A stretch of 64,000 nucleotides of DNA from SZAS-103 sp036496805 (GTDB lineage: Bacteria > Pseudomonadota > Gammaproteobacteria > Xanthomonadales > Xanthomonadaceae): the NCBI GenBank assembly GCA_036496805.1, contig DASXKN010000027.1:52178-116177 (forward strand), written 5' to 3'. Under the pieces are notes generated by a model. It was not told the origin of the DNA. It did not search any database and was given only the letters and a program-made list of their open reading frames with translations. The stretch's first letter is position 1; each line of letters begins with the position of its first letter. Of this stretch, positions 55,401 to 64,000 are shown in pieces. The position numbers and the translations under genes are program-made.

Positions 55401-57322
55401 CGGACCGCCTCGACGATGCGGCGGAAGCGGCGATCGAATGCGGTGACGAGGCCGCCAGCCGCCATCAACAGCGCGCCGAGCCAGATGCAGCGCACCCACG
55501 GCTTCACGTATACGCGCAGCGCCCAGGATCCGTCCGCATCGAGCGGTTCGCCGAGCGCGACGTAGAGGTCGCGGCTCAGTCCGGGGTCGATCGCGGTTTC
55601 GGTCAGCACCTGGCCGTTGCCGAGATACTGGCGCTTTTCGGGATGCAGGTACGCGACCGGCATACCTGCCCGCGACACGCTGACAGTGCCGCGGTCGGCG
55701 ACGTAGTTCGGTCCCCGCTCGCGTTTCACGCCATCGAAGCGGAAGCTGTAGCCGGCCGCTTCGACGGAGTGTCCCGGCGCGACGGCAACATCCTTCTGCA
55801 CGCCCAGGCTTTCGGTCAGCAGCACGCCGAAGAAGAACACCGCGACGCCGATGTGCGCCAGGCTCATGCCGGCCATCTCGGCGGTGAAACGCTGCCCGGC
55901 CATCGCGAAGCGGCGACGCACGAAGCGCAGCGTGCCGCCCAGCAACCACAGGCCGATCGCAATGCCGGCGACGGGTTTCCACCACGCGTTCGGCAGCGTC
56001 ACCAGTGCGAGCGCGGCGCCGGCCAATGCGAGCGCAAACCATGGCGCGAGCAGTTTCATCGGCGTCGAGGACTGCTCGCGCTGCCAGCGGGTGAGCGGTC
56101 CGAATGGAATCAGCAGCAGCAGAGGCGCCATCAGCAACGCGAACAGGGTGCCGAAGTAGGGCGGCCCGACCGAGTAGTGGCCGAGCTTGAGCGCGTCGGC
56201 GAACAGCGGGAACAGCGTGCCGATCAGCACCATCGCGCAGGCGGTGGCGAGCAGCAGGTTGTTGACGAGGATCAGGGTCTCGCGCGAGGCCAAAGAGAAC
56301 GGCGCGCCATCGTCGTCGCGTGGCGCACGCCAGGCGTACAGCAGCAGCGAGCCGCCGATCACCACGCCGAGGAAGGCGAGGATGAACACGCCGCGCGCGG
56401 GATCGGCGGCGAACGAGTGCACCGAGGTGATCACGCCCGAACGCACGAGGAAGGTGCCGAGCAGCGAGAGCGAGAAGGCGGCGATCGCCAGCAGCAAGGT
56501 CCAGCCGCGGAAGCTGCCGCGCTTTTCGGTCACCGCCTGCGAATGGATCAGCGCGGTGCCTGCGAGCCAGGGCATGAACGAGGCGTTCTCGACCGGATCC
56601 CAGAACCACCAGCCGCCCCAGCCGAGCACGTAGTAAGCCCACCACGAGCCGAGCGCGATGCCGAACGTCAGCAGCGCCCAGGCGACGTTCGTCCACGGGC
56701 GCGACCAGCGCACCCAGCGCGCATCGACCTTGCCGTCGAGCAAAGCGGCGATCGCGAACGCGAAGGCGACGGTGGTGCCGACGTAGCCGCTGTAGAGGAT
56801 CGGCGGATGCATCGCCAGCCCCGGATCCTGCAGCAGCGGATTGAGGTCGGCGCCGTCGGGCGGCATCGGCAGCAGGCGCGCGAACGGGTCGGAGGTAAGC
56901 AGGGTGAACAGCAGGAAGCCGCTGCTCACCAGCCCCATCACGCCGAGCACGCGTGCGATCACCGGCAGCGGCAGCGCCTTCGAGAAACGCGCGACCGCGG
57001 CGGTCCACAGCGCGAGGATCAGGATCCACAGCAGCAGCGAGCCTTCGTGCGCGCCCCACACGGCGGCGATGCGGTAGCCCAGCGGCAGCAGGGTGTTGGA
57101 GTTGCGCGCGACGTAGGCGACCGAGAAATCGTGGGTGACGAAGGCGTGGGCCAGGATCGCGAACGCGCCGAGCACGAACAGCGCCTGCGCATACGCCGCC
57201 GGTCGCGCCACGCGCATCCACGACGCGATCCCGCGCTGCGCGCCGAGCAGCGGCAGCAGCGCCTGCAGCGTCGCAAGCAGCAGGGCGAGGATCAGCGCGA
57301 GCTGGCCGACTTCGGGGAGCAT
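55397..57322 (-). CDS. ccmF: heme lyase subunit CcmF
   Basis: A 641-residue polytopic membrane protein with about 14-15 hydrophobic segments, the core of the cytochrome c heme lyase. The Trp-rich heme-handling motif WGGWWFWDPVENASFMPWL is present in the middle, and a large periplasmic loop lies near the C-terminus (about 510-610, with GVKRERGPNYVADRGTV). ATG 57322 starts directly before the first helix (LPEVGQLALILALLL); an upstream in-frame extension overlaps ccmE and is rejected. It lies 13 bp after ccmE. Confidence 0.95.
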   Translation of the reverse strand: MLPEVGQLALILALLLATLQALLPLLGAQRGIASWMRVARPAAYAQALFVLGAFAILAHAFVTHDFSVAYVARNSNTLLPLGYRIAAVWGAHEGSLLLWILILALWTAAVARFSKALPLPVIARVLGVMGLVSSGFLLFTLLTSDPFARLLPMPPDGADLNPLLQDPGLAMHPPILYSGYVGTTVAFAFAIAALLDGKVDARWVRWSRPWTNVAWALLTFGIALGSWWAYYVLGWGGWWFWDPVENASFMPWLAGTALIHSQAVTEKRGSFRGWTLLLAIAAFSLSLLGTFLVRSGVITSVHSFAADPARGVFILAFLGVVIGGSLLLYAWRAPRDDDGAPFSLASRETLILVNNLLLATACAMVLIGTLFPLFADALKLGHYSVGPPYFGTLFALLMAPLLLLIPFGPLTRWQREQSSTPMKLLAPWFALALAGAALALVTLPNAWWKPVAGIAIGLWLLGGTLRFVRRRFAMAGQRFTAEMAGMSLAHIGVAVFFFGVLLTESLGVQKDVAVAPGHSVEAAGYSFRFDGVKRERGPNYVADRGTVSVSRAGMPVAYLHPEKRQYLGNGQVLTETAIDPGLSRDLYVALGEPLDADGSWALRVYVKPWVRCIWLGALLMAAGGLVTAFDRRFRRIVEAVR

Positions 57323-57335
57323 GTCGGTCAGCGCC

Positions 57336-57794
57336 TCACGGCGAAGGCGGCGCGCACGGCTTGTGCGGCAGCGTCTTGCCCTTGGCGATCGCTTCCTCGA
57401 CTTCCTTGGGCATGTAGGTCTCGTCGTGCTTGGCCAGCACTTCGTCGGCATGGAAACCGTTGCCGCCGAGCTTGCCGGTGGCGATCACGCTCTGGCCCTC
57501 GCGGAACAGGTCGGGAAGGATGCCGGTGTAGCGCACCGGGATCTCGTGCACGCGGTCGGTGACCACGAAGCGCACGTCGAGCGTGCCCCTGGCATGCGCG
57601 ACGCTGCCTTCGCAGACCACGCCGCCGAGGCGGAAGACCTGCTTGTCGGCGGCCTGTCCGGCGACCACGTCGCTGGGCGTGAGCAGATAGCGCACGTTGT
57701 GCTGCAAGGCCATCGCCACCAGGGAGCCGGCGACGGTGATCGCGACCAGCATCAGCAGCAGGAAACCGAGACGACGCTTGCGGACGGGATTCAT
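57336..57794 (-). CDS. ccmE: periplasmic heme chaperone CcmE
   Basis: A 152-residue protein with one N-terminal membrane helix (about 10-29) and an OB-fold periplasmic domain. The motif LAKHDETY contains the covalent heme-binding His123 and Tyr127, matching His130/Tyr134 of the E. coli protein. It carries heme from CcmABCD to CcmF. An unusual Cys61 (GGVVCEGSV) sits in a position that is normally not Cys. ATG 57794 overlaps the ccmD stop by 4 bp. The tail after the motif is short. Confidence 0.94.
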   Translation of the reverse strand: MNPVRKRRLGFLLLMLVAITVAGSLVAMALQHNVRYLLTPSDVVAGQAADKQVFRLGGVVCEGSVAHARGTLDVRFVVTDRVHEIPVRYTGILPDLFREGQSVIATGKLGGNGFHADEVLAKHDETYMPKEVEEAIAKGKTLPHKPCAPPSP

Positions 57795-57946
57795 GGCGCG
57801 CCCTTGCCCTTCGCGGAGGCGCGGACAGATTTCTGCCGGATCGCGCGCAGCAGGCGGCGATGCTTCAGCCACGGCGAGAGGCCATCCCATGCGAGCACCA
57901 CGGCGAACACCGAATACGCGCCGACGATGTACGGAAGGTAGGTCAC
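57791..57946 (-). CDS. ccmD: heme exporter accessory protein CcmD
   Basis: A 51-residue protein with a single membrane helix (YLPYIVGAYSVFAVVLAW) followed by a basic cytoplasmic tail, typical of CcmD, which releases holo-CcmE from the CcmABC complex. The GTG at 57946 overlaps the ccmC stop (GTGA) and the stop overlaps ccmE (ATGA); an alternative start 10 codons upstream adds a Cys-rich stretch inside ccmC and is less likely. Confidence 0.9.
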   Translation of the reverse strand: MTYLPYIVGAYSVFAVVLAWDGLSPWLKHRRLLRAIRQKSVRASAKGKGAP

Positions 57947-58695
57947 CCGTACGCCTCCGCAATCGAAGCAGCCCACGCCTTGCCCGCCTCGCGCTCCACC
58001 AGCAGCGTCCTTGCTCGTGACAACAAGGAGCCGACGAACCAGAGCTGCATCGCCGCGATCGTCGCCAGCAGCGGCAGGATCATCGAGCGATCCATCTTAG
58101 ACGGACCGAGCAGCATGATCGTGCGGCCCTGGTGCAGCGAGTTCCACCACTCCACCGAGTAATGGATGATCGGCAGGTTGATCAGCCCGATCATCGCCAG
58201 GAAGCCGGCGGCGCGCGCGCCGCGACGGCGGTCCTCGATCGAGGCGTCGAGCGCGATCACGCCGATGTAGAGGAACAGCAGCACCAGTTCCGAGGTCAGG
58301 CGCGGATCCCAGTCCCACCACGTGCCCCACATCGGCCGACCCCAGATCGAGCCGGTCGCGAGCGTGATCGCGGTGAACGCGGCGCCGATCGGCGCACAGG
58401 CCATCGCCAGGATTTCGCAGAGCTTGATCCGCCACACCAGCGCGATACCGGCCTGGATCGCCATCACCGTGTAGACGAACAGGCTCATGTACGCGCAGGG
58501 CACGTGGATGAACAGGATGCGGTAGCTGTCGCCCTGCTGGTAATCGGCCGGCACCACGAACAGCGCGCCGTAGAGGCCGATCGCCAGCAGCAACAGCGAG
58601 GCGCCGAACCACCACGGCATCCAGCGCGTCGCGTAGCGGTGGAAGTTCGGCGGCGAACCGAGCTGGTTGAACCACAGGAGGACGCTGGACTTCAT
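57943..58695 (-). CDS. ccmC: heme transporter subunit CcmC
   Basis: A 250-residue protein with six membrane helices and the periplasmic WWD motif WGRPMWGTWWDWDPRLTSEL (about residues 118-137), which binds heme and presents it to CcmE. Conserved His residues flank it, in FIHVPCAYM and IIHYSVEWWNSLHQG. Length and order (ccmABCDE) are standard. It follows ccmB by about 43 bp. Confidence 0.95.
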   Translation of the reverse strand: MKSSVLLWFNQLGSPPNFHRYATRWMPWWFGASLLLLAIGLYGALFVVPADYQQGDSYRILFIHVPCAYMSLFVYTVMAIQAGIALVWRIKLCEILAMACAPIGAAFTAITLATGSIWGRPMWGTWWDWDPRLTSELVLLFLYIGVIALDASIEDRRRGARAAGFLAMIGLINLPIIHYSVEWWNSLHQGRTIMLLGPSKMDRSMILPLLATIAAMQLWFVGSLLSRARTLLVEREAGKAWAASIAEAYG

Positions 58696-58738
58696 GCGTG
58701 TGGAGCACCCGGAACGGCATGGCTACGGACGGCGTGTT

Positions 58739-59422
58739 TCATGGCAGTGCGATGCGGATTGCCGCGGCGGCGGCAAGTGGGGCCAGCACGATCGCCAGCA
58801 CGAGGCCGGCCGTCAGCAGCAGGATCGCGCCGAACCAGTCCTGGCCTTGCGCGGCGGCCATCACGCTGCCCGCGCCGAAGACGAGGACCGGCACGTACAG
58901 GGGCAGTGCGAGCAGGGGCAACAGCATACCAGAGCGACGAATCCCGACCGTCAGCGCCGCCACCGTCGAACCGAGCAGGACCAGCAACGGCGTGCCGACC
59001 AGCAGCGAGAGCAGCAGCGGCGCCAGCAGGTGGTCGGGCAGGAACAGCAGTTGCCCCAGCAGCGGCACGACCAGGATCAGCGGCAGCGATCCGGTGAACC
59101 AGTGCGCGAACATGCGGCAACCGATCAGCAGCGACAGCGGCGCGGGCGAGAGCAGTTGCTGTTCGAGACTGCCGTCCTCGACGTCGCTGCGGAACAGCGA
59201 ATCCAGGCCCTGCAGCGAGGCGAGCAGGGCAGCGACCCAGATCGCGCCCGGCGCGAGCGTCGCCAGCCGCTCGCGTTCGCTGCCGAGCGCGAGCGGAAAC
59301 AGCGCCACCACGAGCACGGCGAACAGCAGCGGTTGCAGGTTATCGCCGCGGCGCTTCCATGCCAGGCGCAGGTCGCGCGCGAGGATGGCGCGGGCGGCGC
59401 CGGTCGCCGTCGCTTCGCTCAT
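58739..59422 (-). CDS. ccmB: heme ABC exporter permease CcmB
   Basis: A 227-residue integral membrane protein with six helices, the permease of the CcmAB ABC transporter that releases holo-CcmE. Family segments include ILARDLRLAWKRRGD near the N-terminus, SLFRSDVEDGSLEQQLLSP, and the Leu-rich helices that follow. The ATG at 59422 overlaps the ccmA stop by 4 bp (ATGA); the upstream open frame is the overlap with ccmA. Confidence 0.94.
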   Translation of the reverse strand: MSEATATGAARAILARDLRLAWKRRGDNLQPLLFAVLVVALFPLALGSERERLATLAPGAIWVAALLASLQGLDSLFRSDVEDGSLEQQLLSPAPLSLLIGCRMFAHWFTGSLPLILVVPLLGQLLFLPDHLLAPLLLSLLVGTPLLVLLGSTVAALTVGIRRSGMLLPLLALPLYVPVLVFGAGSVMAAAQGQDWFGAILLLTAGLVLAIVLAPLAAAAAIRIALP

Positions 59423-60054
59423 GCCTGCGACTCCGGCGCGCTTTCGACCGCATCGTCGAGCAGCAACTCGCGCGTGCGCACCGGCGGCGGCGCGTAGGCG
59501 CCGTGGGTGGTGATGAGGGCGCCACCGCCTTCGCCCAGGTGCCGCGCGAGGAGTCGGTCGACGAGGGTCATGCCATCGCGGTCGAGGTTGGCGTAGGGCT
59601 CGTCGAGCAGCCACAGCCGCGCTGGCGAGAGCAGCAGGCGCGCGAGCGACAGGCGCTTGCGCTGGCCGGCGGACAGCCGTCCGGCGGGAATGTCCTCGAA
59701 GCCGGCGAGTCCGACGCTCGCCACTGCCGCGGCCGGCGCCGCGTCCTGGCGGCAGCCATGCAGGCCGATGGCGAAACGCAGGTTGTCCAGCGCGCCGAGG
59801 TCGGCCTTGTGCCCGGCGTGATGGCCGACGAAGGCAATGCCGTCGGCGGGCAGGTGCGCGCAGTCCTGGCCATGCCAGCTCAGTGCGCCTTCGCCCGCGC
59901 GCAGCAGGCCCGCCAGCACGCGCAGCAGGGTCGTCTTGCCCGCCCCATTGCCTCCGGTGACCAGCAGCGCCTCGCCCGCGTGCACGGCGAAATCCAGCGG
60001 ACCGAAGACGCGCTCGTCATTGCGGTCGAAGCGCAGTCGCGCGACCGCGAGCAT
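59419..60054 (-). CDS. ccmA: heme exporter ATP-binding protein CcmA
   Basis: A 211-residue ABC ATPase with Walker A GGNGAGKTT (34-42), the ABC signature LSAGQRKRLSLARL, Walker B LWLLDEPYANLD and a switch His (TTHGAY). It drives the CcmB permease. The ATG at 60054 is chosen because it starts right before the first strand; an in-frame TTG at 60081 is an alternative, and neither has a good ribosome-binding site. It is the first gene of a nine-gene operon that makes all c-type cytochromes, ending at ccmI and possibly reading into the MetX-family gene. Confidence 0.94.
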   Translation of the reverse strand: MLAVARLRFDRNDERVFGPLDFAVHAGEALLVTGGNGAGKTTLLRVLAGLLRAGEGALSWHGQDCAHLPADGIAFVGHHAGHKADLGALDNLRFAIGLHGCRQDAAPAAAVASVGLAGFEDIPAGRLSAGQRKRLSLARLLLSPARLWLLDEPYANLDRDGMTLVDRLLARHLGEGGGALITTHGAYAPPPVRTRELLLDDAVESAPESQA

Positions 60055-60209
60055 CGGGGCGGTGGTGTCGGGATCGTTCAATGGGTTGGGTCGCAAGCTG
60101 GACGTGGATTTTAGCGGGTCGGAGGGGTGGGGTCGATTGCCGTGGATCAAGCACCTGTGCGAGATTTCCAACTGATGCGCGTGGATTTCGCATTGCATCG
60201 AGGGATCGC

Positions 60210-61079
60210 ATGAAACCGGTGACCGTCATCCTCGCCCTGGTCATGGCCCTGCTGTGCTCGTCGCGAGCGGCCGCTGCGATCGAGGACAGCCGTGAATGCC
60301 TCGCCAGGCTGGCCGCGATAAAAAGCATCTCGGGAGGCGAGAAGGCGTCCGAATCCGATCCGGCGCTTGCCTGGTTCTTCGCCAGGGGCGCGGACAACGA
60401 TGCTTGCCTGCTCTCCGAGCTGCGGGACAGGACACCCCGGGGAAATCCGTTCAAGTCCGATCCCGTGCCCGTCGTCGCGAACAGCGAAGTGGCCTTGTTC
60501 ATCCTGGCGCGTGCGAATGGCTTCAAGGAGAGCACGTGCTTTCCCGATTCCCTGCTCGAGCAACGCCACGAGAGCCCGGCGAGATACCACGAATGGTTCG
60601 TCCGGAGTGCCGGGCTCGACGGCCTTGCCGGTCGCTGCCGCGACGTGGTTGCCGCTTTCACCGCGTCGGTGGTCGACCCGGGCCCGGAGCGCCACGATCC
60701 GTTCCCTCGCTGGAGCTGCATTGCGGCACTGAAGCAGGTTCGCGATGGCGTGCAGATGCGCCGCCGCTTTTCCGGAATGTCGCGATCCGAGGCCGGATGC
60801 ATGATCGAGGCCCTCGATGCCGGAGAACTCACTCCGGCTCCGGCCGGGACTTCGAAATATCGCGACGTTCCCGTCTCGGAACTGGCCCTGCTGGCCTTGT
60901 TCGATGGGCCTTTCCACGCGGCCGTGCAAGCTTGCGATCCGGCGGCAACGGATGCGGGTGCGCTGCTCGGCGACTTCGAGCACAAGCTGCCGGATCCGCG
61001 CAACAGGAAAGAGCTGCGGCGTTGTCTCCTGGGTGGCCTCGGAATGAATGACGAACCGTCCGTGGAGTTTGCGTTCTAG
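60210..61079 (+). CDS. exported protein of unknown function, 289 residues
   Basis: Signal peptide MKPVTVILALVMALLCSSRAAAA, then a helical, soluble protein with seven Cys after the signal (for example SRECLARL, DNDACLLSEL, ESTCFPD, SEAGCMIEAL and RRCLLGG). Several pairs could form disulfides in the periplasm. No catalytic motif or known domain is recognised. GAGGGA before ATG 60210 supports the start; an open frame extends upstream but lacks a ribosome-binding site. It diverges from ccmA across 155 bp and is not part of the ccm operon. Confidence 0.75.
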   Translation: MKPVTVILALVMALLCSSRAAAAIEDSRECLARLAAIKSISGGEKASESDPALAWFFARGADNDACLLSELRDRTPRGNPFKSDPVPVVANSEVALFILARANGFKESTCFPDSLLEQRHESPARYHEWFVRSAGLDGLAGRCRDVVAAFTASVVDPGPERHDPFPRWSCIAALKQVRDGVQMRRRFSGMSRSEAGCMIEALDAGELTPAPAGTSKYRDVPVSELALLALFDGPFHAAVQACDPAATDAGALLGDFEHKLPDPRNRKELRRCLLGGLGMNDEPSVEFAF

Positions 61080-61210
61080 CCGAACGCCCCCGGTCAGCCG
61101 GCAGGACCAGCCGGCACGCTGCACTTCCACCCCGCTCGCTGGCAGGCCTTGCGCCCTGTATCGCGACGCCATGGCGTCCGCACGCGCCCCGGCAGGATAA
61201 ACTGCCGCTC

Positions 61211-61230
61211 CGTCCGCCGCGCGGCGGACG
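61211..61230. promoter_or_regulatory. 20-bp perfect palindrome before the TPR gene
   Basis: CGTCCGCCGCGCGGCGGACG is a perfect palindrome 20 bp before ATG 61251. It could be an operator or a leader hairpin that affects translation; no function is known. Confidence 0.45.
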
Positions 61231-61250
61231 CGTTCGACAGGCAGGAACCC

Positions 61251-62756
61251 ATGGCTTTCCCACGTCCAGCAACCCTGGCGCTCGCGCTGGCTCTCGCCGG
61301 CCTCGCCGCGCAATCGATCGCCGCCGAGCCCTCGCCCGAATACGAGGCCAGGGTCATGGTCCACGGCGAGCGCAGCAAGATGCAGCGCTGGGAGGCCGCC
61401 GACGGCAAGGTCCACAGCCTCATGCAGCAGGGGCTGTACCAGGACGCGATGAAGGCGACCGAGGAAGCCTGGAAGGCCGCGCAGATGCTGGGCGTGCCGA
61501 AGAATCCCGCGCTCGGCCTGACCCTGAGCAACGCCGCGGACATCTACGCCAAGGTCGGTCAGTACGCACAGGCCGAAACCACGTACAAGCGCGCGCTGGT
61601 CGAATGGGGACGCTCCACCGGCGCCGAAAGCCCGCAGGCGGCGATGGCGATGAGCGGACTGGCCGACGTGTATCGCAAGCTCGATCGCATCGACGAAGCC
61701 GAACAGATGCAGCAGCACGTCCTGGCCATCCGCCAGAAGGCATTCGGCGCGCGCAGCATCTCGGTCGCCGACAGCCTGAACGCGCTGGGCCTGATCGAGT
61801 CCGCCCGCGGGCACAGCGACAAGGCCGAGTCGTACTACCAGCGCGCGCTGGACATCGAGCAGAAGTTGCTGGGAGACGGCTCGTTGACCGTCGCCGTCAG
61901 CCGCAACAACCTCGGCGACCTTTACCTGGGCGAGCACCGCATCGCCGAAGCGCAGCCATTGCTCGAGCAGGCGATGGCGACGCTGGACAAGCAGAGCGGG
62001 TCCGACCGCCTCGTGACCGCCATCTGCCTGTCGAACCTGGGCGGACTCTACGCGGCGCAGGGCCACTATGACCGTTCCGAGGACGCGTTCCGGCGATCGT
62101 TGGCGATCCGCGAACAGGCCGAGGGATCCAGCCACCCGGACGTCGCGACCAGCTCGCTGGGCCTGGCCGACGCGCTCGCCCACCAGAAGCGCTACGCCGA
62201 TGCCGAACCGTTCTACCAGCACGCGGCGCAGATCAGGGAAGGGACGTTCGGCGGCGACAGTCCGAAGCTCGCCATGGTGCTGAACAACCTCGGCTACATG
62301 TACCTGGAAAACAAGCAGTACACGCAGGCCGAACCAGTGTTCGTGCGCTCGAATGCGATCTGGGAGAAAGCCGGCGATCCCGACCCGGCGAACCTTGCCA
62401 GCGGAATGGGCAACCTCGCCCAGGCCTATCTCGGGCAGCGCCGCTTTGACGATGCCGTGCAGCTCCTCCTGCGCGAACAGGCCATGATTGAAAAGGCGCG
62501 CGGCCCGGCCTCGCCGCTGCTCGCCGACCCGCTCGACGGCCTCGGGCTGTCCTACGTGCAGCAGGAGAAGTTCAGCGAAGCGGAAGCGGTACTGACGCGT
62601 TCGCGTGCGATTCGCGAGAAGGCGGTTCCGCCGGATCCATCGAGCCTGGCCTACACCCTGCGCCTGCTGGGGTCGATCTACAGCCGCACCGGGCGGGTGG
62701 CGCTGGCCGCCGATACCATCAAGGCCGCGAACCAGCTCGCGCCGGACCAACACTGA
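61251..62756 (+). CDS. exported tetratricopeptide repeat protein, 501 residues
   Basis: Signal peptide (FPRPATLALALALAGLAAQSIAA), then about ten TPR units of roughly 42 residues of the kinesin-light-chain type. They show recurrent A-x-x-x-Y-x-x-A and NNLGxLY/LSNLGGLY helices, with AEPFYQHAAQIREG and similar second helices. Such proteins are periplasmic scaffolds; the partner is unknown. ATG 61251 is preferred, with AGGAA close upstream. The stop is followed within 11 bp by the aminotransferase start, so the two genes form an operon. The N-terminal ~90 residues before the first TPR are helical and of unknown role. Confidence 0.85.
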   Translation: MAFPRPATLALALALAGLAAQSIAAEPSPEYEARVMVHGERSKMQRWEAADGKVHSLMQQGLYQDAMKATEEAWKAAQMLGVPKNPALGLTLSNAADIYAKVGQYAQAETTYKRALVEWGRSTGAESPQAAMAMSGLADVYRKLDRIDEAEQMQQHVLAIRQKAFGARSISVADSLNALGLIESARGHSDKAESYYQRALDIEQKLLGDGSLTVAVSRNNLGDLYLGEHRIAEAQPLLEQAMATLDKQSGSDRLVTAICLSNLGGLYAAQGHYDRSEDAFRRSLAIREQAEGSSHPDVATSSLGLADALAHQKRYADAEPFYQHAAQIREGTFGGDSPKLAMVLNNLGYMYLENKQYTQAEPVFVRSNAIWEKAGDPDPANLASGMGNLAQAYLGQRRFDDAVQLLLREQAMIEKARGPASPLLADPLDGLGLSYVQQEKFSEAEAVLTRSRAIREKAVPPDPSSLAYTLRLLGSIYSRTGRVALAADTIKAANQLAPDQH

Positions 62757-62766
62757 GGAGGCGTCC

Positions 62767-63918
62767 TTGCATCCGATCCAGACCAAGTTGCCGAAGGTCG
62801 GCACCACCATCTTCACGGTGATGTCGCAGCTCGCGCTCGAGCACAAGGCGGTGAACCTCGGCCAGGGCTTCCCCGATTTCGACACGCCCGCGCCGCTGGT
62901 CGACGCGCTGGCGCGCGCCGCGCGCGAGGGCAGGAACCAGTATTCGCCGATGACCGGATGGCCGGCGTTGCGCCAGGCGATCGCGGCGAAGACGCAGAAG
63001 ATCTACGGCTGCGCGGTCGACGCCGATGCCGGAATCACGGTCACCAGCGGCGGCAGCGAGGCGATTTTCGACGCGGTGCTCGCGGTCGTCCGGCCGGGCG
63101 AGGAAGTGGTCGTGCTCGATCCTTGCTACGACTGCTACGAGCCCGCGATCGATCTCGCCGGTGCGCGCGCCGTGCACGTGCCACTGGGCGCGCACGACTT
63201 CGGCGTGGACTGGCAGCGCGTGCGCGACGCGATCACCCCGCGCACGCGGATGCTGATGATCAACTCGCCGCACAATCCGTCCGGCGCGATGCTGTCGGCG
63301 CAGGACATGGCGACGCTGGCGGAGATCCTGCGCGGCACCGGCATCGTGCTGCTGTCCGACGAGGTCTACGAGCACATCGTCTACGACGGCGTGCGCCACG
63401 AGTCGGTGCTGCGCTATCCCGAACTGGCCGAGCGCGCCTTCGTGATCTCCAGCTTCGGCAAGACCTACCATTGCACCGGCTGGAAGGTCGGCTACTGCGT
63501 CGCACCGCGCGCGCTGAGCGCCGAGTTCCGCAAGGTGCACCAGTACAACACCTTCTGCACGTTCACTCCCGCACAGGTCGCGCTGGCGCAGATGCTGAAC
63601 CAGCATCCCGAGCACCACGAGGAACTGGGCGCGTTCTACCAGCCCAAGCGCGACCATTTCCGCGAGCTGCTCGGTCGCACGAAATTCGTGCCGCTGGCGG
63701 TGCCGGGCGGCTATTTCCAGCTCGTCGACTACTCGGCGGTGAGCGATCTTCCCGACGCCGAATTCGCGCGTTGGCTGACGCTGGAACACGGCGTGACCGG
63801 CATCCCGCTGTCGCCGTTCTACGAGACGCCACCCGCTGGCCAGCGCCTGATCCGGTTCTGCTTCGCGAAGAACGAGGCGACCCTTGAAGCGGCCATCGAG
63901 AGGCTTGCGAAGATATGA
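62767..63918 (+). CDS. methionine/kynurenine-type aminotransferase (class I)
   Basis: A 383-residue PLP-dependent fold type I aminotransferase. The PLP lysine is Lys232 (SSFGKTYHCTGWKVGY); Asn170 (NSPHNPSG), Asp198 and Tyr201 (SDEVYEH) are the usual cofactor contacts, and VNLGQGFPDF near residue 30 is typical of the YbdL/KAT branch. Members act on methionine, aromatic amino acids or kynurenine with 2-oxo acids such as 4-methylthio-2-oxobutanoate. The TTG at 62767 is the start because GGAGG (62757-62761) lies 5 nt upstream, overlapping the end of the TPR gene. No other methionine-salvage gene is adjacent, so the substrate is inferred from family only. Confidence 0.9.
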   Translation: MHPIQTKLPKVGTTIFTVMSQLALEHKAVNLGQGFPDFDTPAPLVDALARAAREGRNQYSPMTGWPALRQAIAAKTQKIYGCAVDADAGITVTSGGSEAIFDAVLAVVRPGEEVVVLDPCYDCYEPAIDLAGARAVHVPLGAHDFGVDWQRVRDAITPRTRMLMINSPHNPSGAMLSAQDMATLAEILRGTGIVLLSDEVYEHIVYDGVRHESVLRYPELAERAFVISSFGKTYHCTGWKVGYCVAPRALSAEFRKVHQYNTFCTFTPAQVALAQMLNQHPEHHEELGAFYQPKRDHFRELLGRTKFVPLAVPGGYFQLVDYSAVSDLPDAEFARWLTLEHGVTGIPLSPFYETPPAGQRLIRFCFAKNEATLEAAIERLAKI

Positions 63919-63944
63919 AGTGATGTTGCAAGTACGCGAAAACC

Positions 63945-63973
63945 GTTCGTGGTGAGCCTGTCGAACCATGAAC
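63945..63973. repeat. REP-like imperfect palindrome
   Basis: GTTCGTGGT (63945-63953) and ACCATGAAC (63965-63973) form an imperfect inverted repeat around TGAGCCTGTCGA, 26 bp after the aminotransferase. Sequences of this kind are widely dispersed in Xanthomonadales and other proteobacteria (general knowledge; not counted here). Confidence 0.6.
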
Positions 63974-64000
63974 AGCTTGTACGACAGGGGGCGGGACCGG

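Overview
The window looks like a chromosomal segment from a high-GC gammaproteobacterium of the Xanthomonadales/Lysobacterales. This is inferred from the metY-rimP-nusA-infB-rbfA-truB-rpsO-pnp gene order, the two-subunit class III PHA synthase, the ccmABCDEFGHI operon and the intergenic palindromes typical of that group. No plasmid, phage, integrase, transposase or CRISPR feature was found.

Layout. (1) 1-10.2 kb: the end of a GH16-like secreted glycoside hydrolase, then an initiator tRNA with a clear sigma70 promoter, an attenuator-like hairpin, and the transcription/translation cluster rimP-nusA-infB-rbfA-truB-rpsO-pnp. (2) 10.2-16.0 kb: a minus-strand serine beta-lactamase-family exported protein and a polytopic membrane protein of unknown role, diverging from phaE-phaC (PHA storage). 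A perfect palindrome overlaps the probable phaE promoter. (3) 16.0-51.1 kb: a surface-protein island. It holds a monomeric autotransporter with nine Ig-like repeats, a 3,948-residue trimeric autotransporter-like adhesin, a small HExxH membrane protein, five more trimeric autotransporter paralogues of 684-715 residues in tandem, a small hydrophilic protein, a Hanks-type Ser/Thr kinase, and two near-identical exported Calx-beta repeat proteins. (4) 51.1-60.1 kb, minus strand: tRNA-Leu(CAA), a cysteine dioxygenase, a MetX-family O-acyltransferase, and the complete cytochrome c maturation operon ccmABCDEFGHI, whose genes mostly overlap by 4 bp. (5) 60.2-64 kb: an exported protein of unknown function, an exported TPR protein and a methionine/kynurenine-type aminotransferase.

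The most unusual part is the adhesin island. All six YadA-like proteins carry 14-residue head repeats, an N-terminal cysteine pair, an EF-hand-like 12-residue loop just before a short stalk, and a C-terminal YadA-type anchor ending in Trp. The giant protein contains an internal stalk motif followed by a second copy of the N-terminal cap, so it looks like a fusion of two adhesins. Two of the paralogues share an upstream leader with an inverted repeat, which suggests duplication of a two-gene cassette with its control region. The Calx-beta proteins and the EF-hand-like loops both point to calcium as a common theme; this is inference.
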